From Cymbidium sinense (Eukaryota; Streptophyta; Magnoliopsida; Asparagales; Orchidaceae), in contig CM038221.1 in the NCBI GenBank assembly GCA_021442155.1, forward strand, positions 28,115,906 through 28,179,905: a DNA stretch of 64,000 nt. The letters are read 5' to 3'. The number at the start of each line of letters is the position of its first letter. Position 1 is the first letter of the stretch. A program made the translations under genes and the position numbers. The notes under the pieces are model-generated. The model did no database searches. It had not been told where the DNA came from and worked only from the letters and a program-made list of their open reading frames with translations. Shown here in pieces: positions 47,558-60,150 of this stretch.

Positions 47558-47830
47558 CACAACAGAGAAGGACGAAAAAGAAAGGAGAACGCGGATGTAA
47601 AGGAGCCTGGAGAATGGTAGGAGGAAGAAGAGCCACTCTGCCCTATTGCGATCTTCAAGTTGATTAAACTTCTCACACACGATTTAACCCACGCGAGCAA
47701 TAGGAAGAACAATTATCAAAGAGAACGCCGGGATAAGAGGATCTCGAGCCCGCAGAAGCTCCAACCGGCAATGTGAAAATCGCAGCTTTAATGCATAGTA
47801 GCCGTCCCGATTGTGAGTAAATGACCTTAT
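47558..47830 (-). promoter_or_regulatory. Probable noncoding first exon and promoter region of the NINJA gene
   Basis: This is a local rise in GC content with many C and T runs on the minus strand, typical of a plant 5' UTR. It starts around ggcgttctctttgataattg (about 47,725) and ends at the candidate donor. A longer unsupported frame here (47,331-47,636) is probably chance. A GC-rich tract with gcgggcgcgcggg lies beyond at 47,898-47,912. Confidence 0.4.
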
Positions 47831-47879
47831 GATTCGCACACATTGCGAAGATTTGGTCGAAGTATACCCCTTTTTTTTA

Positions 47880-48900
47880 GATTGGTTGTTGGGTGTGGGC
47901 GGGCGCGCGGGTTTTCAGGAGAGTAAGGTTTCATTATGATATGAACCCATATCCACAGGCCAACAAAAGAAAAAGAAGACCACAATGGTTAAAGGATTGA
48001 TATTAAACTACCATAATCAAATGAAAGATTCAGAAGAGAAAACAGCAAGACCAAAATTCTATTACAATAAATGAATAAGATTACAGATATTACAAATAAA
48101 AGATCGCTTTACAACATATAATATACTCATTCAAAAGAAAGAATAAATGTAACAAGGCTAGAATGATTGCTAGCCAACGTAAGTTGTTACAAGAAAAACT
48201 AATGATCCATAACAGAATAACGCTCAGAAGCATAACAACACGATAAAAAAAATCAAGAAAGACAAAATATACGAGAAGATGAGCAGAAATTCAAAAGCAT
48301 AAATTCTAGAACAAAATATGATCCGAAAGAAGAAAATAAAAAAAGAAAAAAAGATTTATCTCAAGAACTCCTTCCTCTCGTAAGAAACTCTATTCTCCTT
48401 CCCAAGGCATTTCCATGGTTGATCCTCACTGAAGGACTCTCCTCAAATCAAACGCAATTTCTCTTTCCCATATTCTTCTGAGCGACGGCATAAGGATCGA
48501 CAAAACAAATGAAAGGAAAGAAAGGTTAGTTAATTTATCCAACGATCAAGATACGCGAATATCATCCAAAACAGAAGATCAAACGATAGCAACAGTGTAT
48601 TCCACTCATCCCCAACAAAATATAACCGCATGATCAAAGGAGGGCGCGGATGTAAGACAAGACAATCCAACGGGCGCAAGTATTAGATCAAGAAGCACTC
48701 AATATGCGATCCCATCCAACGCGAGATTAAAAGCGCCAGATCCAACGGATAAGGCACCCGAAACTCAGACTTAAGCACGTTGAATCAAGGGTGAGTTAAC
48801 TCAAGAACTAACTCAAGCCAATGAAGCTCCAATCCGTGGAAATTAAGCATAAACAGATCTAAACCAATTGTAAAGAATTACTCACCCAAATCAGTATCGA
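47880..48900. promoter_or_regulatory. Single-copy region with four TCCAACG motifs
   Basis: TCCAACG occurs at 48,538-48,544, 48,666-48,672, 48,715-48,721 and 48,741-48,747 on the plus strand. Two of them continue to AACGG, the core of MSA-like (MYB3R) sites. The stretch 48,360-48,480 is less AT-rich and could be a transcribed noncoding exon. A short minus-strand frame there (ATGGAAATGCCTTGG then stop) is only 8 codons. No gene is called. Confidence 0.35.
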
Positions 48901-50365
48901 GTAATTGCTGATTAAAATGATATCAGAAAATAGTTACTTATCACATTACTTCTAGGGCAAATTATTATTTATATAAAGTATTAAGATTAGTGTGACATCT
49001 TAATTTAATGATTGAGAATTATATTTTCAATTGAAAAGTCTTAAATTATAATTGATGAGTTTACAAATAAATTTTCTCATATGTCCAAAAAAAAGTATTA
49101 AGATTGAGTAAATTTTATTCTTTTGTCATATAATTTTTAAGTAATATCAATAATTACTTTTTATATTGACATTTCTCTACCATTTGTCATACAAACTTAA
49201 CCCCTATAAAATTATTTTAAAATACCAATTCCACTAATTTTAATGACAAAGGCTTTGGCTTAGGAATGGCATTGGCATCCTTTGAATAAGCTTGTCATGA
49301 GGGAAAAAAAGTGGGTATATTTGAAATTTCAAAATTCTATCATGATTTGAGTCCTAACTAAACTTTTTTACATTAAAAAATAAAATTTTAGTTATAAGAT
49401 TAAAAAAAGATCAATTTTATGCCTTGAATTCTCTTTGATGTCATTTGATTTTCTAGAAAAATTAGAATAAAAAGAATACAATGTACTTGAAATGTATTGT
49501 ATTTTAAATATTTTAGAGTTATATAGTTAAATATAAAATAAATATATATATGTTCATTTTTTATGCTTGATTTAAAAAAAAAATGAGTTCAATGTAAAGC
49601 ATAATAATGTTAGGTGGGGGTGTGACAAGCGACTAGTAGTTATCAGTAATAGAAGTAGTTATCGAGCTTTGGTGATGGAGCAACGGCTAAAGATTGGCAA
49701 TGTGCTATAATTATTGGCGGCAACGGTGGGTGTTTAGAGGAGAGGGAGTATTCAGTGCTAGTGGGCAGTGAAGGACCAATGATGATGCAAATTGAGCGGT
49801 GTATTTAAAAATCTATCAAATCAAATGACTTTTGAATTCACCAAGATTGAACTTAAGATTGAGTTTCAAATGCAATAAAATTTTACTTTGCATTTCTTGT
49901 ACTTCAATTAAACACTAAAAATTTAAAATCTCCTCAAAATTGAATACATCATACTCATTTTATATCAAATCAAATTTCATCTGAATTTAAAATATTTTAC
50001 TCTTCTGTTAAAACATTAAATTATATTTGGATTGAAAGAAAACTTAATAAAATTTTAATAATTTACAAGTTGATTGTAAATTTAGTCATTAATTTAAGTT
50101 TTTTTAATGTAAACTTAAATTTAAAGTATTCAAATATAACCTTAAAATCCAAGTTCTACCTTCGATGGGGGCACAAGTAAGCTCTTCAGTAGTTTAAAAT
50201 AATTTGAGGGATCTCTTATGAAGGCGATAAAATGTTACAAATGATTAAAGGCAATAATATGCCATGGCAAATGGATGAAGATAAGTATCAATCACTGTTG
50301 ACAAATAGTGAATGTCCATCATTAGTCAATGATAACCATTTGGTGGTATTAATAGTGAGCTTGGC
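48901..50365. other. AT-rich intergenic DNA
   Basis: No supported gene, element or repeat. The stretch 49,600-49,800 is slightly richer in G but has no open frame. Confidence 0.5.
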
Positions 50366-50373
50366 AATGTTAA

Positions 50374-50738
50374 TAGGGATGTCAATTTGAGTTGACGAGT
50401 CGAGTTTGAATCTGACCCAAATAGGGTTGACTCGAATCAGATTCGTTTATTAAACGGGTCAGAAACCTTAACCTAACCCAACCCACCTTAAACCGATTGA
50501 TCCGAATATGACCCAAATGATCTATTTATATATACATTTTAGATCAAAATCAAGTCAAAATCAAGTAAAATTCTGGTTCATGTATAAAAAATCGGGTTAA
50601 ATTCTAGTTGGTAGGTCAATTTCGGATTAGAGGGTCAACCCAAACCGAAATACTAAATATGTTTTTTTCAACTTGAACCCGAATTTTTCGAGTCGTATTC
50701 ATATCAAGTTGTTGTGTCTGGTCAATTTTGGCACCCCT
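50374..50738. mobile_element. hAT-type MITE, 365 bp, with perfect 8-bp target duplication
   Basis: It begins tagggatgtcaatttgagt and ends tcaattttggcacccct, imperfect inverted ends with the TAGGGGTG(T/C)CAA-type terminus of hAT elements. The flanks at 50,366-50,373 and 50,739-50,746 are both aatgttaa. An 8-bp duplication is the hAT signature. No transposase, so it is non-autonomous. Confidence 0.85.
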
Positions 50739-50746
50739 AATGTTAA

Positions 50747-52219
50747 CGACGAACACTGGTAGAAATTAATAATGGGTTTATTATAATTAGTGTAGTAGAT
50801 GATGAGCATCAACTACTATCAATAAAGTTTAGTGGAAAAAATCAATATTATTCCACCAAGCTCTACTATTCTTGGAGTTTTAGAAATTTCTTCTGAAAAG
50901 TCCTCCATGAAATTTCTTCTCAAAAGTCAATTTCTTATGAAAATCAAGGCACTCTATTAAATAGTATGCATTTATTTTTTCTAATTAATTGATATTTTTT
51001 AATATCATAAAATCTAAATGATCTAAGAATTGAGCATCTTGAGCTTATTAAATTTATCTCATCAAAACACCTATTTTAACTATAAATTTCAAGATTTTAA
51101 AGAAATTTGTCCCTCCAAAATAAATTCCAAAAAGTGTCGAGAAGTTTCTAATCATACTTTCAAGTGCTTTGAGATCTAATAATTATATTATGATTTGTTC
51201 TTGTTAAAATAGTTCTTTTAGTGATGTATCAATCATGAGAAGAATTATAATTGTAAGCCATTTTTTGAAGATGATTGAACTCTTGAGAGGAAATATAATG
51301 ATTTGTTTCTCAGAATTATCACTATAAATATATTTTAAGAATTTCATCAAAAGCTGAAACATGTTGGGATTAATGATTCTTAGAGGGAAATGACTTTAAA
51401 CTTGAGTATATTTTTAAGGATTATAGCTGGTATGATATCCTAAATGTCTAGAACTTGGAATGGAAGTTAGTGATAAATTTTTAGAGTGAATCACTTGGTC
51501 ATTAAGTCATGTTTATAGGGCTTATAAATTCTTAAATAGCTTTTATGAGCTTGCAAATTAAGTGATATGTTTTTTTAAAGTTATTATATAAGGTAATTCA
51601 TATTAAAGAAAAGCATAAGAACCATTATGATAGTGCCAACTCAAAGGTTGTAGATAGAAAATAACATTTTAATGCTTCTGAAGATAAGGCATTTGTCATC
51701 TAGCAATGAAGTTAAATTTTTTCTTTTGTGTGGAGTCTTGATAGTACTTTAATCAAAAAAGTAAGAAAAGTTGCAATAATCAAACAAGCCAAGGATGGAA
51801 AAGCTTATAATCAGCACTTTCATGATGCCATTAATTTTTAAAAAGGAACAAGACGTGTGAACTTTGAAAGTGATTAATGAAATGTGAATTATCTTAGTGA
51901 GTAGTCATCTATTTGTTGTAGTTGATTGAAGGTAACAAAGTCATAATTCATATTACTCTAGATAGTTTATTTGAGATTATTATCTTATCAAATGCTCTTA
52001 TTATAAGTTTGAACCATCTACAATGATATTCTTAATTAAAATAATGTTGGATCCAAACTTATTAAATGTAATCTAGTTGAACCTTATTTAAGGACACAAG
52101 CCATAATTAGGTGTGCATGATTAGATTAGCTAGTCTAACTTAGGATTTGAATTCTTTGATCAATAATAAAATTTATTATAAAAATGTTTCCATATATTTA
52201 TTTATTGCAGTTGACTTGT
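50747..52219. other. AT-rich DNA, with a possible very old LTR relative at 50,950-51,240
   Basis: No gene supported. 51,040-51,180 weakly follows the order of words in the local LTR U3 (gagcatcttgag, ttttaactataaa, aagtttctaatcat, caagtgcttt), in the minus sense. This is at the limit of what can be seen by eye. Confidence 0.35.
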
Positions 52220-55200
52220 TATAATTTCTCCTTACTTTTCATGAAAAAGTAAAGCACATTTATTTAAACCATGTTCGTTAAGTTCCTTATAGAGGCAAGC
52301 GTCCATAGTTAATTACATCTTAAGGAAAGTGAATCCCTTAAGAATACTCTCGATTAAAGTAGGCGATTGTTGTCTTAAAATAATTCAAAGATAGGACTAT
52401 CAATAAATTGATTGTGTTTTAGAAAATCAAGTGGGAGAGTTCAAAAAGGGAGAGTTCAAAAGGGGAGAGTTATTATCGAAATCAAAGGAGATGAGTAGGG
52501 AATGGTCATGATATTAGTAGACCTAGTGAGCACTCTAATCTATCCTATGATTGGACTTTATGTATTTAAAATTTGAGGAGATTTATTTATTTGAGTTAAA
52601 ATTTTATTAGAACCGAGAACTTATAATTTCATAATACAAGATTGTAGAAATGCCTGAGAGGTGAGGATTTATTCTTGTAACCCGCAAAGGAAAACAACAA
52701 CCTCAAATCTTAAATCTAGAGAGCTTCGGTGAGGGCCAAAACAAAAATCTCGGCAAAATGGGTGATTTATGATTTACAAGAGAGAGAATGCCACCGATTC
52801 TTTGGACTTATTATCACTGAGGTGACTAACTCCTCATACGCTTTAAATCCATGTAGGCATGTCATATACTTTGCAAGATGATTAGACTGTTATTTATTTA
52901 GAAGAGAAACTAAATCCTTAAACCCACTCTCTAAGAGACTAGAGTATGAGGGGTATGAATAATGATTAAAATCTAATGTAAATTTTTATCACATTTTATT
53001 TAACTTCAGACTCTTTATTTTGACACAGGCTATGAGATTTTGTATGCCTAAATGCATGAGAAATTGATTATGGGCCAAATCAAGAGGAAAAGAGGCGTTC
53101 TTCCATTATATGCTCTTAAAGGTTAAGCCCATTTTATTTGGAAAAGATGGAAGCCCTCTCTTAGCAAAAGTGAAATAAGATGATTATGCATGATGTTCAA
53201 CATACAATCATTCAGCTAATCGGTTGCTAAATATTTTCATTATCTTGATTTAATACCTAAGATTTTTTATGTGAGGTTATAAATTATTTTAGAATTTTAG
53301 TTATGAGGTTTTAGTGAGGTAGAAAATTTATTTTTTATCCTAAGAGCCTAATCGCATCTAGGCCACACAACAATCACCAATCATAAAGAAACTATAAAAA
53401 TATATGTCATTTTTAATGCACAAGCTAAATAGAACATCAAAATAATTTTATAAAACTATCGCAAAAGAATAAGAGGCTGATGTGGTTGGGTATCGCCGGA
53501 CAACCCAAAAAAAATGTGTGTAGCCGAGCTCTACCCTTATACATCCCAGCATAATGAAGGAATAATTATAATTATAAAAGACAAGTGTTATGGGAGTTTT
53601 CATTCTTCATCTTCCATTCTTCACTCTTCATCTTTCATTTCTTCATTTTTGATTTGCTTCATTTCTTTCTTCCTTTTGGCTTGATTGAGATGTTGCTTGC
53701 TCAAAAGGAATCATATGGTGTATAAGACTTGGTCTTATAATCAATGTTCATCCTAATCCCCCAATACTTATCCTAATTCTAATGCAAAATTATATTAAAA
53801 GAAGGAAAGTAAATCTAGCTACATATACAAAATAAATATTAGCTAAACATACCATATAACCCAAGTAGTTATATGAATAATTTGGGTTTAACACCCCACA
53901 TATAAGTAACCAAGCCACATATCCTAAATTGGGTTATGCTTAGGTGTATGAGCAACCTTCACAGCAAAAATATTTATATTTTTATTATAGCAGCCCCTTA
54001 AGCACAACCCACTGCAGAAAATATGATTAGAATAATATCATCCTAACATCCAAACTACACACATACACCCTAATATTCGATTTAAAATAATACATCACAA
54101 AACCAAACATACACCAAACCATGCACCGTCCTAACATAAAGCTAAAAATGATGACTTAATCTAATGTGTATGTGTTATCGCTTGTGTGGTATGTCCTAAC
54201 TAAGCTTTAGAGTTATGATTTGCTAAGTGTGAGAGATTTAATTTATAAATGGTTGATTTCTCTTTAAATTATTTAATTAATTTGAAGATTACTTAGTATT
54301 TTCTTTTATTTCATATAGCTACACTTAGCAACTAAGTGTTGTAAAGAGAAGAAAGAGAGGGAATCTCTCTTTTTATCCCTACCTCAAGTCATTTCTAAGG
54401 TAGGTTAATTAATGAATTTTCTTTAGTGAATGGTTTATTATGTGTTTGAATTAATCTTATGTTTAGGTTTACATTAAATACACTCATTCAATAAGAAAGA
54501 CATCTTAAGATTAATTAGGATGGATTACTATAACATAACACACATTCATTCATTTTTTTCTCTCGTGTATACCATGCATATGAGTAAATCTTAAGCATAC
54601 CTATACTTGCAATTTATATTTTTTTTAGCATACTTGAATGATGAATGCAAAGAAGTGTATTTGTAATTTAAATATTTCATTTTTTCTGATTGAATTTTGA
54701 ATGCATGCCTTAATACATAGAAAAGAGAGATTTTTCATCTATTAGCTAGATACACATTCACATGTATAAAAGTTTTAAGTGAGTATGCCACCATTGTTTT
54801 CTACACTGGGGGTGTAAGGTACAAGACCTACTTAGGGCTACTTAAAATCTCGCAGCCTCAGGATGTCCAGACTAATATAGCACTTTTCTTAAACATGTAA
54901 ATGTATAATCAACTATAAGGGTAGGAAAACTCATGCAACTGTTATGTTTGATTTATTTGATTTATGATTCTTATTCATTGGCCATTTTACACATACATAT
55001 GTATAAGAGTTTTAAGTGAGTACGATGTCATTATTTTCTACACCAGGGGCGTAAGGTACAAGACCTACTTAGGGCTACTTAAAGCCTCATATCCCCTGGA
55101 TGTCCAGACTAATATACCACTTTTCTTAGATACATATGAATGTACAAAAAGAACCACATGAATAAGAAATCATGCAAGAAATCATATTTTATTTGGTTGT

Positions 55201-55500
55201 ATGATTTACATATGTGCTATGAAATTCTTCCTAAGTCTTAATCATGGACATGCATAGGAATAAATTTAGGAAAATATTATGTTCTTTTCAAATGAACTAT
55301 ACAATTGGAAATCCCATGTGAATTCATGTTAAGATAGGAAAATAGAACTTCATATTGCACATCTTGTACTATTATTACATGCAAGCTTATAGATATTTGT
55401 AATTAATATTACTTCATTTATAATAATTGATTTATAGGCTTTTGAAAATAACTTTTAATTTAGTTGTAATAATAGTGTTAACCTCATTTTTAGGACAAGC
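52220..55500 (+). repeat. Left long inverted-repeat arm
   Basis: See the parent element. It contains a two-copy direct repeat (54,750-54,900 and 54,988-55,140, period about 237 bp) with the words gtgtaaggtacaagacctac or gcgtaaggtacaag, gggctacttaaa and gatgtccagactaatat. The right arm has one copy only (60,520-60,660). Confidence 0.7.
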
Positions 55501-55679
55501 ACTCAACCCCTCCATCTTAGACATAGGACTCCTCTTAGACTTTAAGAGATCCTTAGTCTTAAGACACATCTAGTGATTAGGTGGACACTCAATGTAGCCC
55601 TAGAGACTTAGAAGAGTTAGCCATAGGAAAAGGTCATGCCTTGGGGTGTTAAAAAAATTTGCCTACCCTATAACTAGAA

Positions 55680-57300
55680 CCAACTCCTCACTTCCTTCCT
55701 TCAAGTCAAATTCAAATCAAACTCCAAACTCATATCAACTTCAACTCCAAATCAAACCTTGAATCAATTTCAATGGATTTTCTCAAATCATGAATCAATT
55801 CTAAATAATCGAAACCCATGATTGAAATCCAAATTCGAATTCTAAAAAAAGCTTTCCTAAGCCTTTGATTATATCTTATGGACTTAGCTCAAATCAAATC
55901 CAAATAAATTCAAATTCAAGAAATTTTTTTATAACCCATTTATATTCTCATTTATATGCACATATATAAATGAAATATAAATTCAAATTAATCAAACTAA
56001 ATCCAAATTCAAATAAAATCTTTTCCTAAGCCCTTTGATTCTATCTTATAGACTTAGCTCAAATCAAATCTAAATCAATTCAAATTAAAAAATTTCTCAT
56101 AACCCATTCATATTCTCATTTATATTCTCATTTATATTCACAAATATGAATGAATTATAAATTCAAATATCAAAAACCAAATTCAAAACTCAAACTCAAA
56201 TTCAACCAAAATCCAACCTAAGCCTTTCAAGTCAAATTCTTGAACTTAGCCAAATCAAACTCAAATCAAGCCAAACCCTTGATTTTTCTTCATGGTTTAA
56301 TCAATCCTTCAATCATGAATCCAAATATAAAATAAATTTCAATCCTCAAACCAAACTAAATTCAAAAATCAAACCCAAGTTAAACTCATGTTCATCCATT
56401 GAACTTGAAATTGACAAATGAATCAAAACTCATTTGACTTTAAATCTCTTGCAAATGGATTGATATTTCAATCATAAATCCATATGTGAGTTCAACCAAA
56501 CTTGAATCAAGCCTTGATCAAGCCAATTGGCTCACTTGACCCAAAGTGGCCAATTTAACCTATATAAATCAAAATACAATTCAATTCAAATCAAATTAAA
56601 TTAAGCTGATCCAAACTTCATGTCATGTTTGTTGATCATCATAAGTTAATCAATTATCATGAATTGGGTCTAACCAAGTCAACCTAGCCCGTTGACCAAA
56701 TCAACCCTTTAACCCATATGAACTCAAACTAGCCAAATTGCAACATAAACTAAATTGATTGCAACCAATGGCTCAAGTTTACTCCAAATTGATTATTGAA
56801 CTTGACCAAAGCCTCAATTAAATCTAATTTGACCAATTGGCCAACTAGACCCAACCTAGCCCAATTTACCATGAACCCAACTTGACCTAAAAGATAAAAT
56901 CAAGCCAAAATCAAATCAAACCAAAATTGATGAAAACCAAAGCTTGCAATATATTCCAAATGATCAACCAAATCCAAACCAAGCCATGATTCAAGCCAAT
57001 TTGATCAATTGGGTCAAATTGGTCAACTTAGCCCAAATTGACCTAAATAATCAAATTGGATAAAATCCAAATTAAACTGAATCAATTGAAACCAATTGAA
57101 CCAATATACTCCAAATAGTAATTTAAACTTGATCCAACTCTTAGTTTGACCCAATTTGACCAATTGGTCAATCTAACTCATTTTGACCCGATTTGACCCA
57201 AATAGGTCAAATTAACTCAAATTAAACCAAGTGAACTTCAAATGACATGAAATTTAGTCCAACTTACTTTTGTCTCATTTCAAATCTTCCAAAATCAAAT
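55680..57300. repeat. Low-complexity tract of CAAAT/TCAAA and GACCAATTGG words
   Basis: 1.6 kb in which caaatcaaa, attcaaat and ccaaat words dominate, with gaccaattgg and ttgacc words from 56,500 on. It has a strong strand asymmetry (very little G on the plus strand). No open frame. Exact units are not regular enough to call a satellite. Confidence 0.65.
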
Positions 57301-58170
57301 TTAATATCAAATGATCATTTTTCCCTTGGGTCAAGAGCATCCGATGAGAAAAGACACTTTCCCAAGTAATCATTTCTCTTCCTTGACCACTTGACACTCA
57401 TCCGTTGGTCCACAGAGGCACCAAGGACACTAATTTTTTGACCCAAGGAGTGGTTGGAGCAGCCATGACTCATGGGGAGGTGAAATCACCTCACCTCTCC
57501 CATTGGAACACTTGACATGAAGGACTCTCACCTCCCCTTGGCTAGGACACCCATTTGTCCTTCATGGTAGCCACTTTTCATGCCTTAGCCAACCATAGGA
57601 GCCACCTAGGATGATTCTCTTCCATTCCCAAGCACCCTAAGCCAAATGACATGAGTTTGGAGCCAAAATTTTAAACAAAAGGTTCATTTTCATTTACTTT
57701 TCATTCCAAGGCATTAATGGCTGAAACAAACCCTCATTCCTCTCATCTCCTCTCCAAGAGCTCTCGAAGCCATTGACAATCACCCCCACTTCATTTTGAG
57801 AGAAATGCTTCAAAATTAAGTGGATTTCAGTGAGGAAATGGTGATCACTGGAGGAAACTTTATTTTGACGTGAAGCAAAAGATCCAAGCTCATTCTAAGG
57901 CCTCTTCCCTCACTCAACAGCATGCTCGAGTCATCATCGCCACCGAAACTCATCCCCGGTGAGGTAACTTTAAAAAAAATTGTAGCCGACCTTAAGATCC
58001 TTCATTTATGATAATTTTTCATGCATTTTTTAAGAATTTACCCAAGATAATCCATTATTTTTACTTAAATCATCCCAATTAGAAAATATAATTTTTTCGG
58101 TGCGAATCGATGTGAAAACGAGCCCATTTGGACAAGTTTTCACTTAGAATCTCTAATTTTTCCAAAAATA
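57300..58170. other. Unique core segment with leader-like character
   Basis: Moderate GC, many CTC and CCAAG words, no frame over 60 codons. A good splice-donor-like sequence (cggtgag|gtaact) is at 57,959-57,970. It might be an untranslated leader of a former element transcript. Nothing in it identifies a family. Confidence 0.35.
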
Positions 58171-58174
58171 GCTC

Positions 58175-58580
58175 TATTTTTACTATTCATCATCGACGAG
58201 CAGTAGCCGCCGTGCGTTCCCGCGGTTCACTGGACCGGACGGCTTGTATCGCATGTGGATCGCTTGATACGATCTGGACCATCCGATCGCGTGGTTCGCA
58301 CAATCGGATGGCTCAGATCGCGTGATCCTGACCTTTGATCACATGATCTGATTTGGATCATCCGATCATAAATCGGACGGTCCAGAGTGAACCACATGTC
58401 ACTCCACACGTTGACTGGTCTTTCCGCCATCGGCGATGCAAAGATCGCTAATCGCATGGTGTCGCGTGGTGTGCGCGTATACACGATCGCGACGGCATCG
58501 CATGGCATGATATGCGGCACCGTCCAATCGTGGCGACACGATGACATTTCCACGACGCACGGCGTGCTAACTGTGCTAAA
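58175..58580. repeat. GC-rich island with repeated gatc/cggac words
   Basis: A sharp composition shift within AT-rich DNA. The words atccgatc, cgcgtg, ggatcgc and gatcgc recur within 58,240-58,500, and atcggacggtcc is near its own inverse. Frames are open on both strands (65 codons + from 58,128; 108 codons - from 58,553) but have no recognisable motif, so I do not call a gene. Confidence 0.45.
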
Positions 58581-60150
58581 TACAAAAATTTGATTTACTG
58601 ATTTAAAATAATTACTTTAAATCACCTGAAATTTCAAAAATTTATAGAAAATAAAATACTTAACAAAAAATTATAAACAAGGGCTCATTGGATTCTTCTT
58701 TCTAAGAGAAATCCAACAAACTCAAAATCCTCAAATTTTACTGAATATTTTGAGCATAATTTAAGTTTTAGTAAAAATAAAATTTTATTAATTAAACCAA
58801 AAATACATGTCAGATTAAATTAAAATTTTCAAAGATTAAAATTGATGTTAAAATATACCTACCATAAAAAATTAAGTCAAAATGACCTTTAGATTAAAAG
58901 ATATTAAATTTTGAGTGTCAAACGATTTATTTTAATAAAATAAATTAGTAGAATTCATAAAAATTACTTAAATCAATTAAAACTTCCTAAATTCTTAACT
59001 AATTATAGAAATCAAAAATACAACTTAATTTTAAAGATAATTCAGAGGAGAATCCAATAAAATTATTTCTAATTGAATTTGAATAGTAGAGTTTCCTTAA
59101 TTAGGGTTTATTTGAAAACTTAATAACCCTAATTACTCTCTAATGACTTCATTAATTAATTCCAAACTTCTTAGACATGTTTAGTGGGATGACTTTTAAC
59201 TCTCCTATTTTTTTTAAAATTTATTAATGAGTTAGTCAGAGAAATTAATTAATGAACCCCTAATCACTCTCTTAATGTAATTAAGCTTAATTAAGCATGT
59301 GAACAGTGGTTTAATTTCTTGATTATGTTAATTAAACTTTGTTTAAGTGATTATGAGGTTTATGGAATGATTTTATAATATCTTCCTTAAGCTATTCCCT
59401 AAACCCCCTTTCTTCCTTAAATCCAAATCTAATTAAGGGTTAATCCACTAATGATCTACTTAATTAATCAAATCAAATTCTCAAAACCAAAATTAATCAA
59501 GAAACTTAATCAATCTTTCTTGTTGATGCTTAGGTGTTCAATAACCTAAGTAAACTTAAGAAAATCATACCTAACCCATATGTGTGGGAAAGGTTATGAA
59601 AGTATCTAAATTAAACCCTTTAGCTTAGTTAATCATTAATTGTGAGCCAATTGCATTAGGTACCTTTCTTTCTTAGGATGCATTACTGATTTAAATTCCT
59701 TGTGGTTTTATGTCATACATTGTCTCATAATTATTTGATTAAATATGTTAAAGTTGCATAGGTAAGGGGTAATTAATGAACTTAATCTACACTTTAACCT
59801 AACCAAAGTATAAAATTGATCTAATCACCTAAAAATTAAACTAAAATAATACACACATGTGGGAATGGGTTAGGACCAGAAAACCTTTTCACACTTTCCT
59901 AATTCAAATCAAACTCAAAATAAAATGAAAGTCTCTTTAAACAACTTTTTATTCTCTTTAAATGATCTTACTTCATAAGATTATCTTTAGGAATTAATTA
60001 GGGTGAGTGAAGTTAGATGCTTACATCACTTTATTTCTTTTCTAGCATGCTAAATGTGTATGTCATATAAAAATAATGCATTCACATCTTTTGAAAAATA
60101 AAATTAAAATGAAAAGTTTCCTTTGTGTCAAATTACATGTTTTGGCTAAA
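58581..60150. other. AT-rich core segment of the long-inverted-repeat element
   Basis: No open frame or repeat that I can support. ttaatta-rich throughout. Confidence 0.45.

Noticed and set aside
47331..47712. Two overlapping minus-strand frames
   Set aside because: Low-complexity hydrophobic translations of a CT-rich putative leader.
51300..52200. Ty1/Copia coding remnant
   Set aside because: I searched the translations for gag, integrase and RT motifs and saw none. Left as unassigned.
58128..58553. Open frames on both strands of the GC island
   Set aside because: Repeated gatc words give repeated peptides. No family motif and no start context.
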